Shown: positions 17,447-26,217, counted from the first letter of the stretch. The stretch is DNA of 64,000 nucleotides from JAOUJD01 sp963841815 (GCA_963841815.1 CAWJEE010000018.1:1-64000); one strand, 5' to 3'. Made by a program: numbers and translations. Notes: a model not told the origin generated them from the letters alone.

Positions 17447-17460
17447 AATTCCGCGCCGAC

Positions 17461-18513
17461 ATGTTCGACCTGCTCGACATCCGCCTCGGAGCCGAGGCGC
17501 GCCGCCGTATCGAAGCGGACGGCCTGGCACCCGAAGCCGTTCGCTGCATGCCGGCCGCGGCAGGCGGGCCCAAAGGCCTGGCGCTGCTGCCGTTCGATCG
17601 CCTGTTCGCGCGCGAGTGGCTGCCGCGCGTGCGCTCGATGGAGCTCGTCGGAGCTTCGATCGGGGCGTGGCGCATGGCGTCGCTCGCGCAGGACGATTCC
17701 GTCGCGGCGCTCGACCGCCTGCAGCACGCGTACGTGCGCGAGCAGAACTACGGCGAGCGGCCATCGCCGTCGCAGGTGGCCTCCGTCTGCCGCGGCCTCG
17801 CCCGCTCGGTCTTCGGAGCGCCCGAGCTGGCGCTGCGCCCCGGCGTGGCGCTGTCCGTGATCACCGCGCGGGCGCGTGGCGCGCTGGCCGGCGACCGCTC
17901 GAGGCTCGCGTTCGGGCGCGTCGCACTCGTCAACGCCGCGTCGCGCCGCTGGCTGGCCAACCACATGGAACGCGTCGTCTTCCACGCCGGAGCGCCCTCG
18001 AAACTGCCGCCCGCGTTCGATGCCTTCGGCCTGACGCAGGTCGCGCTCACGCGCGACAACCTCGAGGATGCGCTGCTCGCCTCGGGCTCGATCCCGCTCG
18101 TGTGCGATCCAGTGCACGACGTCCTGGCCGCGCCGCCCGGCGACTACTGGGACGGCGGCCTGATCGACTACCACCTGCTCCTGCCGTATGACCGCTACGA
18201 CGGCATCGTCCTATATCCGCACTTCGTTCCGTACGTGACGCCCGGGTGGCTCGACAAGTTCCTGCCGTGGCGCAAGCGGCCGCGACGCCACCACTGGCTC
18301 GCGAACGTCGTCCTGATCGCGCCGTCGCGCCCCATGCTCGATCGCCTGCCGAACCGAAAACTGCCCGACCGCAGCGACTTCTACAGGTACGGACTGGATC
18401 ACGCCGCGCGCATCGGCGCGTGGGAGCGGGCGATCGCGGAGTCAGAGCGGTTCGCCGAAGCCGCGCTCGCCTGGTTGAATCGCCCCGACCTGTCGGTGGC
18501 CCGGCCGCTCTAG
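17461..18513 (+). CDS. Patatin-like phospholipase domain protein
   Basis: This 350-residue protein has the hallmarks of a patatin-type serine lipase. They are a glycine-rich oxyanion segment AAGGPKGLALLPFDR (about residues 30-44), the nucleophile elbow G-A-S-I-G (about 64-68) and the catalytic Asp in DGGLIDYH (about 225). It has no signal peptide or transmembrane segment, so it is probably cytoplasmic. It starts 14 bases after pth on the same strand with no clear Shine-Dalgarno. The substrate is unknown. Confidence 0.8.
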   Translation: MFDLLDIRLGAEARRRIEADGLAPEAVRCMPAAAGGPKGLALLPFDRLFAREWLPRVRSMELVGASIGAWRMASLAQDDSVAALDRLQHAYVREQNYGERPSPSQVASVCRGLARSVFGAPELALRPGVALSVITARARGALAGDRSRLAFGRVALVNAASRRWLANHMERVVFHAGAPSKLPPAFDAFGLTQVALTRDNLEDALLASGSIPLVCDPVHDVLAAPPGDYWDGGLIDYHLLLPYDRYDGIVLYPHFVPYVTPGWLDKFLPWRKRPRRHHWLANVVLIAPSRPMLDRLPNRKLPDRSDFYRYGLDHAARIGAWERAIAESERFAEAALAWLNRPDLSVARPL

Positions 18514-18559
18514 CCGCGAAGCGTCCCCCGGAATGCTCCGCGCGCAGCACGCGGAGGCT

Positions 18560-19012
18560 TCAACCCAGCGTCCGCTCCATGACGAGTTCGCCATCGTCTT
18601 CGACCCCGGTGTACCGAAATCCGAGCGACTGGTAGAAGCGGCTGAGCCGGTCCGCGCTCTTGACGTGTGACACCAGCAACCGCTGCGCGCCGGGGCGGGT
18701 CCGCACGTGCTCAACCAGGGCTTCGACCGCCGCGCGTCCGTAGCCCTTGCCCTGATGCGACTTGTCGATCATGAGTCGCCAGAGGAAGAAGTCGGGCTCG
18801 TCAGGGCTCTCGACCAGCGTGGGGTCGTACAGCATCACGAAGCCGACGAGCAGTTCATCGTCGTACACGGCGCGGAACCACGCCTCGTCATGGAAATGCG
18901 CCTGCGCGATCGACACCGAGTTCGGTGCTACCTGCTTGCGGTCGTCACCCGCGTCCAGCTTGCAGACGGTGGAAACGGTGTCGCGAGTGACCACTCTGAG
19001 CTCGACTGTCAT
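18560..19012 (-). CDS. GNAT family N-acetyltransferase
   Basis: This 150-residue protein has the acetyl-CoA loop QGKGYGRAAVEAL preceded by WRLMIDKSH, and a C-terminal FYQSLGFRYTG. That is the standard GNAT layout and resembles spermidine/diamine acetyltransferase-like members. ATG 19012 (MTVELRVV) is the natural start; a much longer open frame upstream runs antisense to ychF and is discarded. The substrate cannot be read from sequence. It converges on the patatin-like gene and diverges from ychF. Confidence 0.85.
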   Translation of the reverse strand: MTVELRVVTRDTVSTVCKLDAGDDRKQVAPNSVSIAQAHFHDEAWFRAVYDDELLVGFVMLYDPTLVESPDEPDFFLWRLMIDKSHQGKGYGRAAVEALVEHVRTRPGAQRLLVSHVKSADRLSRFYQSLGFRYTGVEDDGELVMERTLG

Positions 19013-19016
19013 GGTG

Positions 19017-19046
19017 TTCGCTCTGCCTCCGCGGGCTTGCGATAAT
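19017..19046 (+). promoter_or_regulatory. Possible sigma-70 promoter of ychF
   Basis: A GATAAT box (19041-19046) lies 45 bases ahead of ychF with a weak -35 candidate TTCGCT (19017-19022) at 18-base spacing. The -10 is good and the -35 poor. Confidence 0.35.
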
Positions 19047-19090
19047 CCCACCTTTGCGCCGCTTCCGGCGCACACATCAAGGTTTCCCCC

Positions 19091-20194
19091 ATGGCACTGA
19101 AATGCGGCATCGTCGGGTTGCCGAACGTCGGCAAGTCGACGCTCTTCAACGCGCTTACCAAGGCCGGCATCGCGGCCGAGAACTATCCGTTCTGCACGAT
19201 CGAGCCGAACGTCGGCATCGTCGAGGTGCCCGATCCGCGGCTCACCGCGCTCGCCGGCATCGCGAAGCCGGAGAAGGTGCTTCCGGCGACGGTCGAGTTC
19301 GTCGACATCGCCGGACTGGTCGCGGGTGCGAGCAAGGGCGAGGGCCTCGGCAACCAGTTCCTCGCGAACATCCGCGAGTGCGACGCGATCGCGCACATCG
19401 TTCGCTGCTTCGACGACCCCAACGTGATTCACGTGGCGGGCAGGGTCGACCCGGTGTCCGACATCGAGGTGATCGACACCGAACTCGCGCTCGCCGACCT
19501 GCAGACTGTCGACAAGCAGCTTGCGAAGTACACCAAGGTCGCCAAGACCGGCCAGGGCCCGGACGCCAAGGAAGCGAAGCGCCTGGTGGACGCGCTGGAG
19601 AAGATCCAGCCCGCGCTGAACGAGGCGCGGCCGGTGCGCAGCGTGGACCTCTACCCGGAAGAGCGTGAAGTGATCAAGCCGCTCTTCCTGCTCACGGCCA
19701 AGCCGGCGATGTACGTCGCGAACGTCGAGGAACACGGCTTCGTCGACAATCCGCTGCTCGACAAGGTGCGCGAGCACGCCGCGCGGGAAGGTGCGCCGGT
19801 CGTCGCGGTGTGCGCGAAGGTCGAGGCGGAGATCGCCGACATGTCGGACGAGGACAAGCACGTCTTCCTCGCCGACATGGGAATGGACGAACCGGGACTG
19901 AACCGCGTGATCCGTGCGGCCTACACGCTGCTCGGCCTGCAGACGTACTTCACGGCCGGCCCCAAGGAAGTGCGCGCCTGGACGGTGGTGCGGGGCGCGA
20001 CGGCGCCCCAGGCGGCGGGCGTGATCCACACCGACTTCGAGAAGGGCTTCATCCGCGCCGAGACGATCGCTTTCGACGACTACGTCCGTTGCAAGGGCGA
20101 GGCAGGCGCGAAAGAGGCCGGGCGGATGCGGCTCGAAGGCAAGGATTACGTCGTCCACGACGGCGACGTGATGCACTTCCGGTTCAACGTCTAG
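19091..20194 (+). CDS. ychF: Redox-regulated ATPase YchF (Obg-like)
   Basis: This 367-residue Obg-family P-loop protein prefers ATP over GTP and is linked to ribosomes and stress responses. G1 is GLPNVGKST, the switch region NYPFCTIEPNVG follows, and G3 is DIAGLVAGASKGEGLGN. The C-terminal TGS domain ends GKDYVVHDGDVMHFRFNV. ATG 19091 gives the usual N terminus MALKCGIVG. It is the last of the conserved prs-rplY-pth-ychF run. Confidence 0.97.
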   Translation: MALKCGIVGLPNVGKSTLFNALTKAGIAAENYPFCTIEPNVGIVEVPDPRLTALAGIAKPEKVLPATVEFVDIAGLVAGASKGEGLGNQFLANIRECDAIAHIVRCFDDPNVIHVAGRVDPVSDIEVIDTELALADLQTVDKQLAKYTKVAKTGQGPDAKEAKRLVDALEKIQPALNEARPVRSVDLYPEEREVIKPLFLLTAKPAMYVANVEEHGFVDNPLLDKVREHAAREGAPVVAVCAKVEAEIADMSDEDKHVFLADMGMDEPGLNRVIRAAYTLLGLQTYFTAGPKEVRAWTVVRGATAPQAAGVIHTDFEKGFIRAETIAFDDYVRCKGEAGAKEAGRMRLEGKDYVVHDGDVMHFRFNV

Positions 20195-20209
20195 CCTCCC
20201 TTGCCCTCG

Positions 20210-21049
20210 ATGCCCGCCATCGTTTCCCGCCTGCTCCTCTATCCGGTCAAGGGCTGCCGGGGCGTCGCGCTCCGCACGGCGCAACTCGCGACCACCGGCC
20301 TGGCGGTCGGCGACATCGGCGACCGCGAGTGGGTCGTCGTCGACGACCACAACGAGTTCCTGAGCCAGCGCGAACTTCCGAAGATGGCGCTGATCGAAAC
20401 GCGCCTGCTGCCGAGCGCGCTGCGCCTGTCGGCGCCCGGCATGCTCACGCTCGACATCCCGTTCGAGTCCGAGGGCGACGTCGTCCGCATCCGGGTCTGG
20501 GACGACGAACTGGACGCCGTCACCCAGGGCGATCTCGCGGACCAGTGGTTCAGCGACTTCCTCGGACGGCGCTCACGACTGATGCGATTCGACCCCCTCG
20601 CGAGGCGCATCTCGAAGCGCAAGTACACGGGCGCCACCGAGGCGCCGTACAAGTTCGCCGACGCGTTCGGGCTGCTCGTGACGAGCGAGGCTTCGCTCGC
20701 TCACCTCAACGCCCGGCTGAAGAGGCAGGGCCACGCGCCGGTCGACATCGATCGCTTCCGGCCGAACATCGTGATCGAAGGCGTCGACGCCTTCGAAGAG
20801 GATTACGCGCGCGAGGCGCGGATCGGCGACGCAGTGATCGAACTGGTGAAGGCCTGCGTGCGCTGCACGGTCCCGAGCGTCGATCCGGCGCGCGGCGAAC
20901 AGGGCACCGAGCCCGGCGACACCCTCGCGGCCTACCGCAACGACGCGCGCGCCGGCGGCGTCACGTTCGGCGTCAACGGCATCGTGGCGCGCGGCGCCGG
21001 AAGCGAGCTGCAGGTCGGCAACGAGGTCGAGCTCACTCTCCGGTTCTGA
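20210..21049 (+). CDS. MOSC domain protein
   Basis: This 279-residue protein has an N-terminal MOSC_N beta-barrel domain (LLLYPVKGCRGVALRTAQL) and a C-terminal MOSC domain. The conserved cysteine lies in KACVRCTVPSVDPARGEQG. The family includes molybdenum-cofactor-dependent amidoxime reductases (mARC/YcbX type), so a Moco ligand role for the cysteine is inferred. ATG 20210 is chosen over TTG 20201. It overlaps the end of the convergent DUF418 gene by 17 bases. Confidence 0.85.
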   Translation: MPAIVSRLLLYPVKGCRGVALRTAQLATTGLAVGDIGDREWVVVDDHNEFLSQRELPKMALIETRLLPSALRLSAPGMLTLDIPFESEGDVVRIRVWDDELDAVTQGDLADQWFSDFLGRRSRLMRFDPLARRISKRKYTGATEAPYKFADAFGLLVTSEASLAHLNARLKRQGHAPVDIDRFRPNIVIEGVDAFEEDYAREARIGDAVIELVKACVRCTVPSVDPARGEQGTEPGDTLAAYRNDARAGGVTFGVNGIVARGAGSELQVGNEVELTLRF

Positions 21050-22211
21050 GTGCCGCCGGTGGCGGCATGCCGAAGTAGGTCCACTTCCGCCACGCGCGCT
21101 CGAGCGGCCCCTGGCCGAAGCGTCGCAGCCACCAGTGACTCAGCGTGAGCTGCGCGGCGAAGATCGCCAGCCCCAGCGCCGCGGACTCCGCGTAGCCGAG
21201 GCGGGGCGCCAGCGCGAGGCCCCAGCCGGAGAGCAGGGCTCCCATTGCGATGGACTGCAGCAGGTAGTTCGTGAGCGGCATGCGTCCGGCCGGCGCGAGC
21301 CAGCGGAGCAGCGCCGGCGGCGCGTGCCGGAAGAAGAGCGCGGCGTAGGCAAACGACAAGGTCGCTCCGAGGGCTCCCGGCATCGCCGCCACGGCGGAGT
21401 AGGCGCCGAGCCCGTACGTCGCCGCCTCCGTGTAGAGCAACGCCGCGTAGACGAGCGAGGACGGCAATCCGACGAAGAGCCCGACCGCGAGCGCCTTGCG
21501 CCACGCCGGCGCAGCGCGGTCCGACAGCCAGCCCGCACGTTGCGCGAGCATGCCGGTCAGCATCAGCGCGACGGCCATCGGCAGGCCGATCAGGTTCGCG
21601 AACACGATGTCGACGAACAGGCTCACCCGCGTCGGCAGCTGCGCGAGATAACCCTCCCCGGTGAAGACAGCGAAGCTGGCTTCCAGCTCGCTGGCCAGTT
21701 CGATCGGGTCCGGCGGGCTGCCCGCTAGGCCCCACGTCAGCACGGCGGTCAGCGCGAGCGCGCCGATCCACCAGGAGACAACGGCGCGCCGCAGCGCAGC
21801 CAGTCCGTGGCCGTCGTACAGCAGCAGGACAAGGCCGGCGAGCGCGTACATCTGCGTGATGTCGCCGAAGTAGAACAGCACGCCGTGCAGGACGCCAAAG
21901 GCAAACAGGAACAGCATGCGGCGCCGAAAGACCGCGTGCGGCGCCGAGGTCACGTTGCGCAGCCTGGCGAGCAGCAGCGCGAAGCCCGCACCGAACAGCA
22001 TGGCGAACAAGGGCATGAACTTCGTGTTCACGAAGGTGACCGTGAGGACGAAGAGCACGTGATCGAACGCGGTCGCGTCGTCCAGCAGGTACCCGGCGGG
22101 GTTGGTGCCACCCCAGACGAAGGACTGGATATTGACGAGCAGGATGCCGAGCAGGGCGAGCCCGCGCAGGGCGTCGATCCGGTCGTCCCGTCCGGGATTC
22201 GGGATGGTCAT
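21033..22211 (-). CDS. DUF418 family (YeiB-like) integral membrane protein
   Basis: This 392-residue protein has about ten hydrophobic segments. It opens with the typical RIDALRGLALLGILLVNIQSF and has a C-terminal DUF418 region (AGRMPLTNYLLQSI through to GPLERAWRKWTYFG). The function of this family is unknown; it resembles acyltransferase-3-type membrane proteins. The gene is read toward the MOSC gene and overlaps its end. Confidence 0.85.
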   Translation of the reverse strand: MTIPNPGRDDRIDALRGLALLGILLVNIQSFVWGGTNPAGYLLDDATAFDHVLFVLTVTFVNTKFMPLFAMLFGAGFALLLARLRNVTSAPHAVFRRRMLFLFAFGVLHGVLFYFGDITQMYALAGLVLLLYDGHGLAALRRAVVSWWIGALALTAVLTWGLAGSPPDPIELASELEASFAVFTGEGYLAQLPTRVSLFVDIVFANLIGLPMAVALMLTGMLAQRAGWLSDRAAPAWRKALAVGLFVGLPSSLVYAALLYTEAATYGLGAYSAVAAMPGALGATLSFAYAALFFRHAPPALLRWLAPAGRMPLTNYLLQSIAMGALLSGWGLALAPRLGYAESAALGLAIFAAQLTLSHWWLRRFGQGPLERAWRKWTYFGMPPPAALRTGE

Positions 22212-22248
22212 CGGCAGGTCGGGGCCGCCATCGTGCCCCGCGCGAACG

Positions 22249-22755
22249 CTACTCGGCTTCGTGCGCGCTCGATCCCATCTGCGCGAGCTTGGCGCGCAGC
22301 CACTTCTCGACCGACGGGAACACGAACTTGCTGACGTCGCCGCCCAGCTGCGCGATCTCGCGCACGATCGTCCCCGAGATGAACTGGTACTGGTCCGACG
22401 GCGTCAGGAACATCGTTTCGACGTCGGGCAGCAGATAGCGGTTCATGCCGGCCATCTGGAACTCGTACTCGAAGTCGGAGACGGCCCGCAGGCCGCGCAC
22501 GATCACACGGGCGTTCTGGTCGCGCACGAAGTCCTTCAGCAGGCCGCGGAAACCCGAGACCTCGACGTTCGGGTAGTGCGACAGGACTTCGCGCGCGATC
22601 GAGATCCGCTCGTCCAGCGTGAAGAAGGGCTTCTTCGCACGACTGTCCGCGACGCCGACGACAAGCTTCGAAAACAGCCCCGCCGCGCGCCGCACGAGGT
22701 CCTCGTGTCCGCGCGTCAGCGGATCGAACGTCCCGGGATAGACCGCAATCACCAT
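22249..22755 (-). CDS. coaD: Phosphopantetheine adenylyltransferase
   Basis: This 168-residue nucleotidyltransferase makes dephospho-CoA, the penultimate step of coenzyme A synthesis. The N-terminal AVYPGTFDPLTRGHEDLVRRA carries the T/HxGH-type motif (TRGH), and the C-terminal ISGTIVREIAQLGGDVSKFV is typical. It lies 39 bases downstream of rsmD on the same strand, the standard rsmD-coaD pair. Confidence 0.97.
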   Translation of the reverse strand: MVIAVYPGTFDPLTRGHEDLVRRAAGLFSKLVVGVADSRAKKPFFTLDERISIAREVLSHYPNVEVSGFRGLLKDFVRDQNARVIVRGLRAVSDFEYEFQMAGMNRYLLPDVETMFLTPSDQYQFISGTIVREIAQLGGDVSKFVFPSVEKWLRAKLAQMGSSAHEAE

Positions 22756-22794
22756 TGTTGTTCTCCTGGCCAGCGGGTCCCGCAGCCGCGCGGA

Positions 22795-23421
22795 TTATGC
22801 CCGCTGGAGCAGATGGAAGTGCACGTGCCCTGCCCGTCCCGCCCTGGCGATGCGCAGGCCGCACGCGGCGGCGGTTCCCTCATCCAGCGGCGCCCCGCTC
22901 TCCGCGTAGACCAACCCTACGGCGGAGACCAGCCGCGCCGCTGCCCGCAGGGCCGGCTCGAGCAGATCCGAGTCGAACGGCGGGTCGAGGAAGACGACAT
23001 CGAAGGACCGCTCCTGCGCATCGCTTGCGAACGCGAGCGCATCGCCGCGGACGATCGTCACCGTGTCCGCGCCGAGCTTGCGCTTCAGGCGCTGCAGCTG
23101 GGCCTCGAGCGTGGCGTTGCGCTCGACCAGCGTGACGCGCGCCGCGCCGCGGGAGGCCAGTTCGAACCCGAGGACGCCGGTTCCGGCGAACAGGTCCAGC
23201 CCGGAAACGGATGAAAGATCGGGAATGAAGTGCGCGAGCCAGTTGAAGACCGTTTCCCGCACGCGGTCGGGCGAGGGACGCAGGCCGGGCGCATCGACGA
23301 CGGCGAGCGGGGTCCGCTTCCACTGCCCGCCGATGATCCGGACACGGGCCGGAGCGTGGGCGAACCGCCCGCCGGGACGCGAAGTGCCCTTTGATACACT
23401 GGCTTCGCCCGGTCGCGTCAT
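22795..23421 (-). CDS. rsmD: 16S rRNA (guanine(966)-N(2))-methyltransferase RsmD
   Basis: This 208-residue SAM-dependent methyltransferase acts on G966 of 16S rRNA. Motifs are RIIGGQWKRTPLAV, RVRETVFNWL, the SAM loop DLFAGTGVLGFE and the catalytic FLDPPFD (an NPPY-type variant). ATG 23421 (MTRPGEA) is chosen; the 20 upstream in-frame codons are not family-like. It diverges from ftsY with 66 bases between starts. Confidence 0.95.
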   Translation of the reverse strand: MTRPGEASVSKGTSRPGGRFAHAPARVRIIGGQWKRTPLAVVDAPGLRPSPDRVRETVFNWLAHFIPDLSSVSGLDLFAGTGVLGFELASRGAARVTLVERNATLEAQLQRLKRKLGADTVTIVRGDALAFASDAQERSFDVVFLDPPFDSDLLEPALRAAARLVSAVGLVYAESGAPLDEGTAAACGLRIARAGRAGHVHFHLLQRA

Positions 23422-23487
23422 TCGTGTTTCGCGCCGCGGCCCGCCCGGTTCCCCCGGTTTTCCCTCTCGCTTCCCCCGCATCGTTCG

Positions 23488-24423
23488 ATGATAAGCCCCG
23501 CTTCCGGCGCCAAAGGTGGGTGGCTGTCCCGTCTCAAGGACGGACTGACCAAGACCCGCGTCAACATCGTCGGACTGTTTTCCGGCGGCGTCGTCGACGA
23601 GAACTTCCTCGAGGAACTCGAGATGGCTCTGATCGGCGCCGACGTCGGCGTCACGACTTCAGCCCGCCTCATCGGGTCGCTGCGACAGCGGATCAAGCTC
23701 TCGGGCCTGAAGACGCAGGACGAAGTGCGGCTCGCGTTGCGCGACGAGCTTGCAGCGCTGCTGGCGCCGGCCGAAGGCCGCATCGATTTCACCAGGGGCC
23801 ATCCGCTCGTCGTGATGGTCGCCGGCGTCAACGGAGCGGGCAAGACGACATCGATCGGCAAGCTCGCCAAGTGGTTCGCCACCCAGGGCAAGAGCGTGCT
23901 GCTCGCGGCCGGCGACACATTCCGTGCGGCCGCGCGCGAACAACTCGCGATCTGGGGCGCGCGCAACAGCGTGGAGGTGATCGCCCAGAGCGGAGGCGAC
24001 CCGGCCGCCGTCGTGTTCGACGCGGTGTCGGCCGCCAAAGCGCGCAGGATCGACGTGCTGATCGCCGACACCGCAGGCCGGCTGCCGACGCAGGCGCACT
24101 TGATGGAAGAACTCAAGCGGGTGAAGCGCGCGCAGGACAAGGCGATGCCGGGCGCGCCGCACGAGGTGCTCCTGATCATCGACGGAACGAACGGCCAGAA
24201 CGCGCTGGCGCAGGTGAAGGCGTTCGACGACGCCGTCGGCCTGACCGGGCTCGTCGTAACCAAGCTCGACGGGACGGCGAAGGGCGGCGTGCTGGCGGCC
24301 ATCGTCGAGTCGAGGCGCGACAAGCCACTGCCGATCCTGTTCATCGGCGTCGGCGAAGCGATCGACGACCTGCAGCCGTTCGTCGCGCGCGACTTCGCCG
24401 ACGCGCTCGTCGGTCTCGCTTAG
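23488..24423 (+). CDS. ftsY: Signal recognition particle receptor FtsY
   Basis: This 311-residue SRP-receptor GTPase targets membrane proteins to the translocon. It has the N domain (FLEELEMALIGADVGV) and G domain with P-loop GVNGAGKTTSIGKLA, DTAGRLPTQ and TKLDGTAKGG. The acidic A domain of E. coli FtsY is missing. Only a short basic helix (GGWLSRLKDGLTKTR) precedes N, enough for membrane association in many bacteria. It is followed by ftsE and ftsX. Confidence 0.97.
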   Translation: MISPASGAKGGWLSRLKDGLTKTRVNIVGLFSGGVVDENFLEELEMALIGADVGVTTSARLIGSLRQRIKLSGLKTQDEVRLALRDELAALLAPAEGRIDFTRGHPLVVMVAGVNGAGKTTSIGKLAKWFATQGKSVLLAAGDTFRAAAREQLAIWGARNSVEVIAQSGGDPAAVVFDAVSAAKARRIDVLIADTAGRLPTQAHLMEELKRVKRAQDKAMPGAPHEVLLIIDGTNGQNALAQVKAFDDAVGLTGLVVTKLDGTAKGGVLAAIVESRRDKPLPILFIGVGEAIDDLQPFVARDFADALVGLA

Positions 24424-24446
24424 CAGGGTCGACGTGCCGGCGTCCG

Positions 24447-24452
24447 TACAAT
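24447..24452 (+). promoter_or_regulatory. Possible -10 element ahead of ftsE
   Basis: TACAAT overlaps an in-frame ATG at 24451. This raises the chance that the ATG is promoter sequence and that ftsE translation starts at 24475. No convincing -35 is seen at 16-18 bases. Confidence 0.3.
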
Positions 24453-24474
24453 GCGGGACGCTGCCGCCCGCCAG

Positions 24475-25167
24475 ATGACTCCAGCGACTCCGCCCGCCCA
24501 TCCTCCCCCGCTCGTCTCGTTCGACCGAGTCACCAAGCTCTACGACGGTGACCGGGCTGCGCTCACCGACGCCACATTCACCCTGAACCGCAGCGAGTTC
24601 GTGCTGCTCACGGGCCCGTCGGGCGCGGGCAAGTCGACAGTCGTGCGCCTCGTCTGCGGCCTCGAAGTCCCGACCAGCGGACAGGTCATGGTGGCTGGCG
24701 AAGACATCGCGCGAATGCGCGGGCGCGCGCTTCCCTTCCTGCGTCGTTCGCTCGGCGTCGTCCTGCAGAACCTGATGCTGCTGAACGACCGGAGCGTGCT
24801 CGACAACGTGGCATTGCCAGCGCTCGCCGCCGGCCTGTCGCACGCGGACGCGCGCGAGCGGGCGCAGGCCGCACTGGCGCGCGTGGCTCTCGAGCCCGCG
24901 GTCCGACGCGTGCGGCCCGACGCGTTGTCAGGCGGCGAGCAGCAGCGCGTCGCGCTCGCCCGCGCGATCGTCAACCGGCCCGCGCTGGTGCTCGCGGACG
25001 AGCCAACGGCCCACCTCGATGAAGCGGGCGCGTTGCACTTGCTCCAGTTGCTCGAGCAGTTCGTCGTCGCCGGCGTCACGGTCATGATGGCGACGCACGG
25101 TGAAGCCGTACCGCTGCCTGCCCGCGCCCGCGTGTTGCGCATCGAGTCCGGGCGGGTCCTGCGATGA
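24475..25167 (+). CDS. ftsE: Cell division ATP-binding protein FtsE
   Basis: This 230-residue ABC ATPase pairs with FtsX to control septal peptidoglycan hydrolysis. Walker A is GPSGAGKST, the signature LSGGEQQRVALARA and Walker B LVLADEPTAHLD. Start 24475 (MTPATPP) is preferred; ATG 24451 would add eight residues and lies in a likely -10 box. It overlaps ftsX by 4 bases (ATGA). An EnvC-like activator, the usual periplasmic partner of FtsEX, is encoded in this window at 43.4 kb. Confidence 0.95.
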   Translation: MTPATPPAHPPPLVSFDRVTKLYDGDRAALTDATFTLNRSEFVLLTGPSGAGKSTVVRLVCGLEVPTSGQVMVAGEDIARMRGRALPFLRRSLGVVLQNLMLLNDRSVLDNVALPALAAGLSHADARERAQAALARVALEPAVRRVRPDALSGGEQQRVALARAIVNRPALVLADEPTAHLDEAGALHLLQLLEQFVVAGVTVMMATHGEAVPLPARARVLRIESGRVLR

Positions 25168-26063
25168 GCGCCTTGACGGCGCACCGCTACGCACTGGGTC
25201 GAGCGGTCGCGATGGTGCGCGATCGGCCTCTCGCCTTCCTGCTCGGCGTCGCGCTTGCCGCGATCGCCCTTGCGCTGCCGCTCGCAGTCGCGAGCGTGCT
25301 CTGGGCGACACGTCCCGCGCTGGCCCAGGTCCAGCCTGCACCCGAGGTGAGCGTTTTCGTGTCGACCCGCGCCGCGCCACGCGACGTCGACACGCTGAAG
25401 GGCCGCCTCGAGTCCTTGCCAGGCGTCGCGGGAGCCACGCTCCAGCCCAAGGACGCCGCTCTCGCGCAACTGATCAAGCGTTCCGGTTTTGTCACGACCC
25501 CGGCGGAGCTGGGCGCCAATCCGCTGCCCGACGTGCTGATCGTGCGACTGCAGTTGCCTGTCTCTGAACGGTCCCTCGACGCCGTGACGACCACCGTGAA
25601 GGACTGGCCCCTCGTCGACTCGGTGCGAAGCGATCTCGACTGGTACCGCAAGGTCCGGGCACTCGGGAGGTTGGGCACCACGGCCATCGCGGTCTTCGGC
25701 GGGTTGGTGGTCCTTCTGGTGACACTGATCCTCTTTGGAACGGTCCGCTTGCACGCCGGCACGCGAGCGGACGAGGTCGCCGTCCTCAAGCTCGTCGGCG
25801 CGACGTCGCGTTTCATCGTCCGACCCTACGCCTACAGCGCTGCGCTGACGCTGGCGCTCGCGTCCGTGCTCGCCCTCGCCGCAGTCTTCGCGGCGCACGC
25901 GGCGCTGCGAGCGCCACTGGGCAACCTCACCGCGCTGTACGGGGCACCCTACGCTCTGCCCGACCCCGAACCAATCCACCTCCTGGCGGTCTTTGCAGTG
26001 GCGGTGGTTCTTGGCTGGGCTGTCGGAGTCGTGGGCGCCCGAGCAGCGGTTTCGGGCCGCTGA
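25164..26063 (+). CDS. ftsX: Cell division protein FtsX
   Basis: This 299-residue permease-like protein has one transmembrane segment near residue 30. An extracellular loop of about 130 residues carries VSVFVSTRAAPRDVDTLKGRL and a PLPDVLIVRL segment. Three C-terminal membrane segments follow. With FtsE it transmits ATP-driven motion to periplasmic EnvC-type activators. The start overlaps the ftsE stop. Confidence 0.95.
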   Translation: MSALTAHRYALGRAVAMVRDRPLAFLLGVALAAIALALPLAVASVLWATRPALAQVQPAPEVSVFVSTRAAPRDVDTLKGRLESLPGVAGATLQPKDAALAQLIKRSGFVTTPAELGANPLPDVLIVRLQLPVSERSLDAVTTTVKDWPLVDSVRSDLDWYRKVRALGRLGTTAIAVFGGLVVLLVTLILFGTVRLHAGTRADEVAVLKLVGATSRFIVRPYAYSAALTLALASVLALAAVFAAHAALRAPLGNLTALYGAPYALPDPEPIHLLAVFAVAVVLGWAVGVVGARAAVSGR

Positions 26064-26146
26064 AGTCAGGGCGGAGGAAAAGTGAGCTTGCGCTCACACC
26101 CATCTTGCTCCTGTCGCCGTCGAATGCCCAACCTCCCTGCTCGGGA

Positions 26147-26176
26147 TTGAACTCCCCGGGTTTCCTCGCCTCTAAG
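26147..26176 (+). promoter_or_regulatory. Possible promoter of rpoH
   Basis: TTGAAC (26147-26152) and TCTAAG (26171-26176) are 18 bases apart, placing the start of transcription close to or inside the CIRCE operator. The -10 is weak. The TTGAA core is compatible with either sigma-70 or a heat-shock -35. Confidence 0.4.
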
Positions 26177-26179
26177 CAT

Positions 26180-26206
26180 TTAGCACTCGGGGCTTCGGAG
26201 TGCTAA
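26180..26206 (+). promoter_or_regulatory. Perfect CIRCE operator (HrcA binding site) upstream of rpoH
   Basis: TTAGCACTC, a 9-base spacer, then GAGTGCTAA: both arms match the CIRCE consensus at all 18 positions with the canonical 9-base gap. It ends 11 bases before the rpoH ATG. CIRCE is the operator of the heat-shock repressor HrcA, usually found in front of groE or dnaK operons. Its place here implies that HrcA represses the heat-shock sigma factor gene. hrcA itself is not in the window. Confidence 0.95.
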
Positions 26207-26217
26207 CATTTTTGTGT

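Noticed and set aside
18560..20350. A long minus-strand frame ending in the GNAT domain
   Set aside because: Its first 445 codons are antisense to ychF; only the last 150 residues from ATG 19012 are a real GNAT protein.
26082..26097. GTGAGC/GCTCAC hairpin after ftsX as a terminator
   Set aside because: The stem is only 6 bp with no T-tract, too weak to call.
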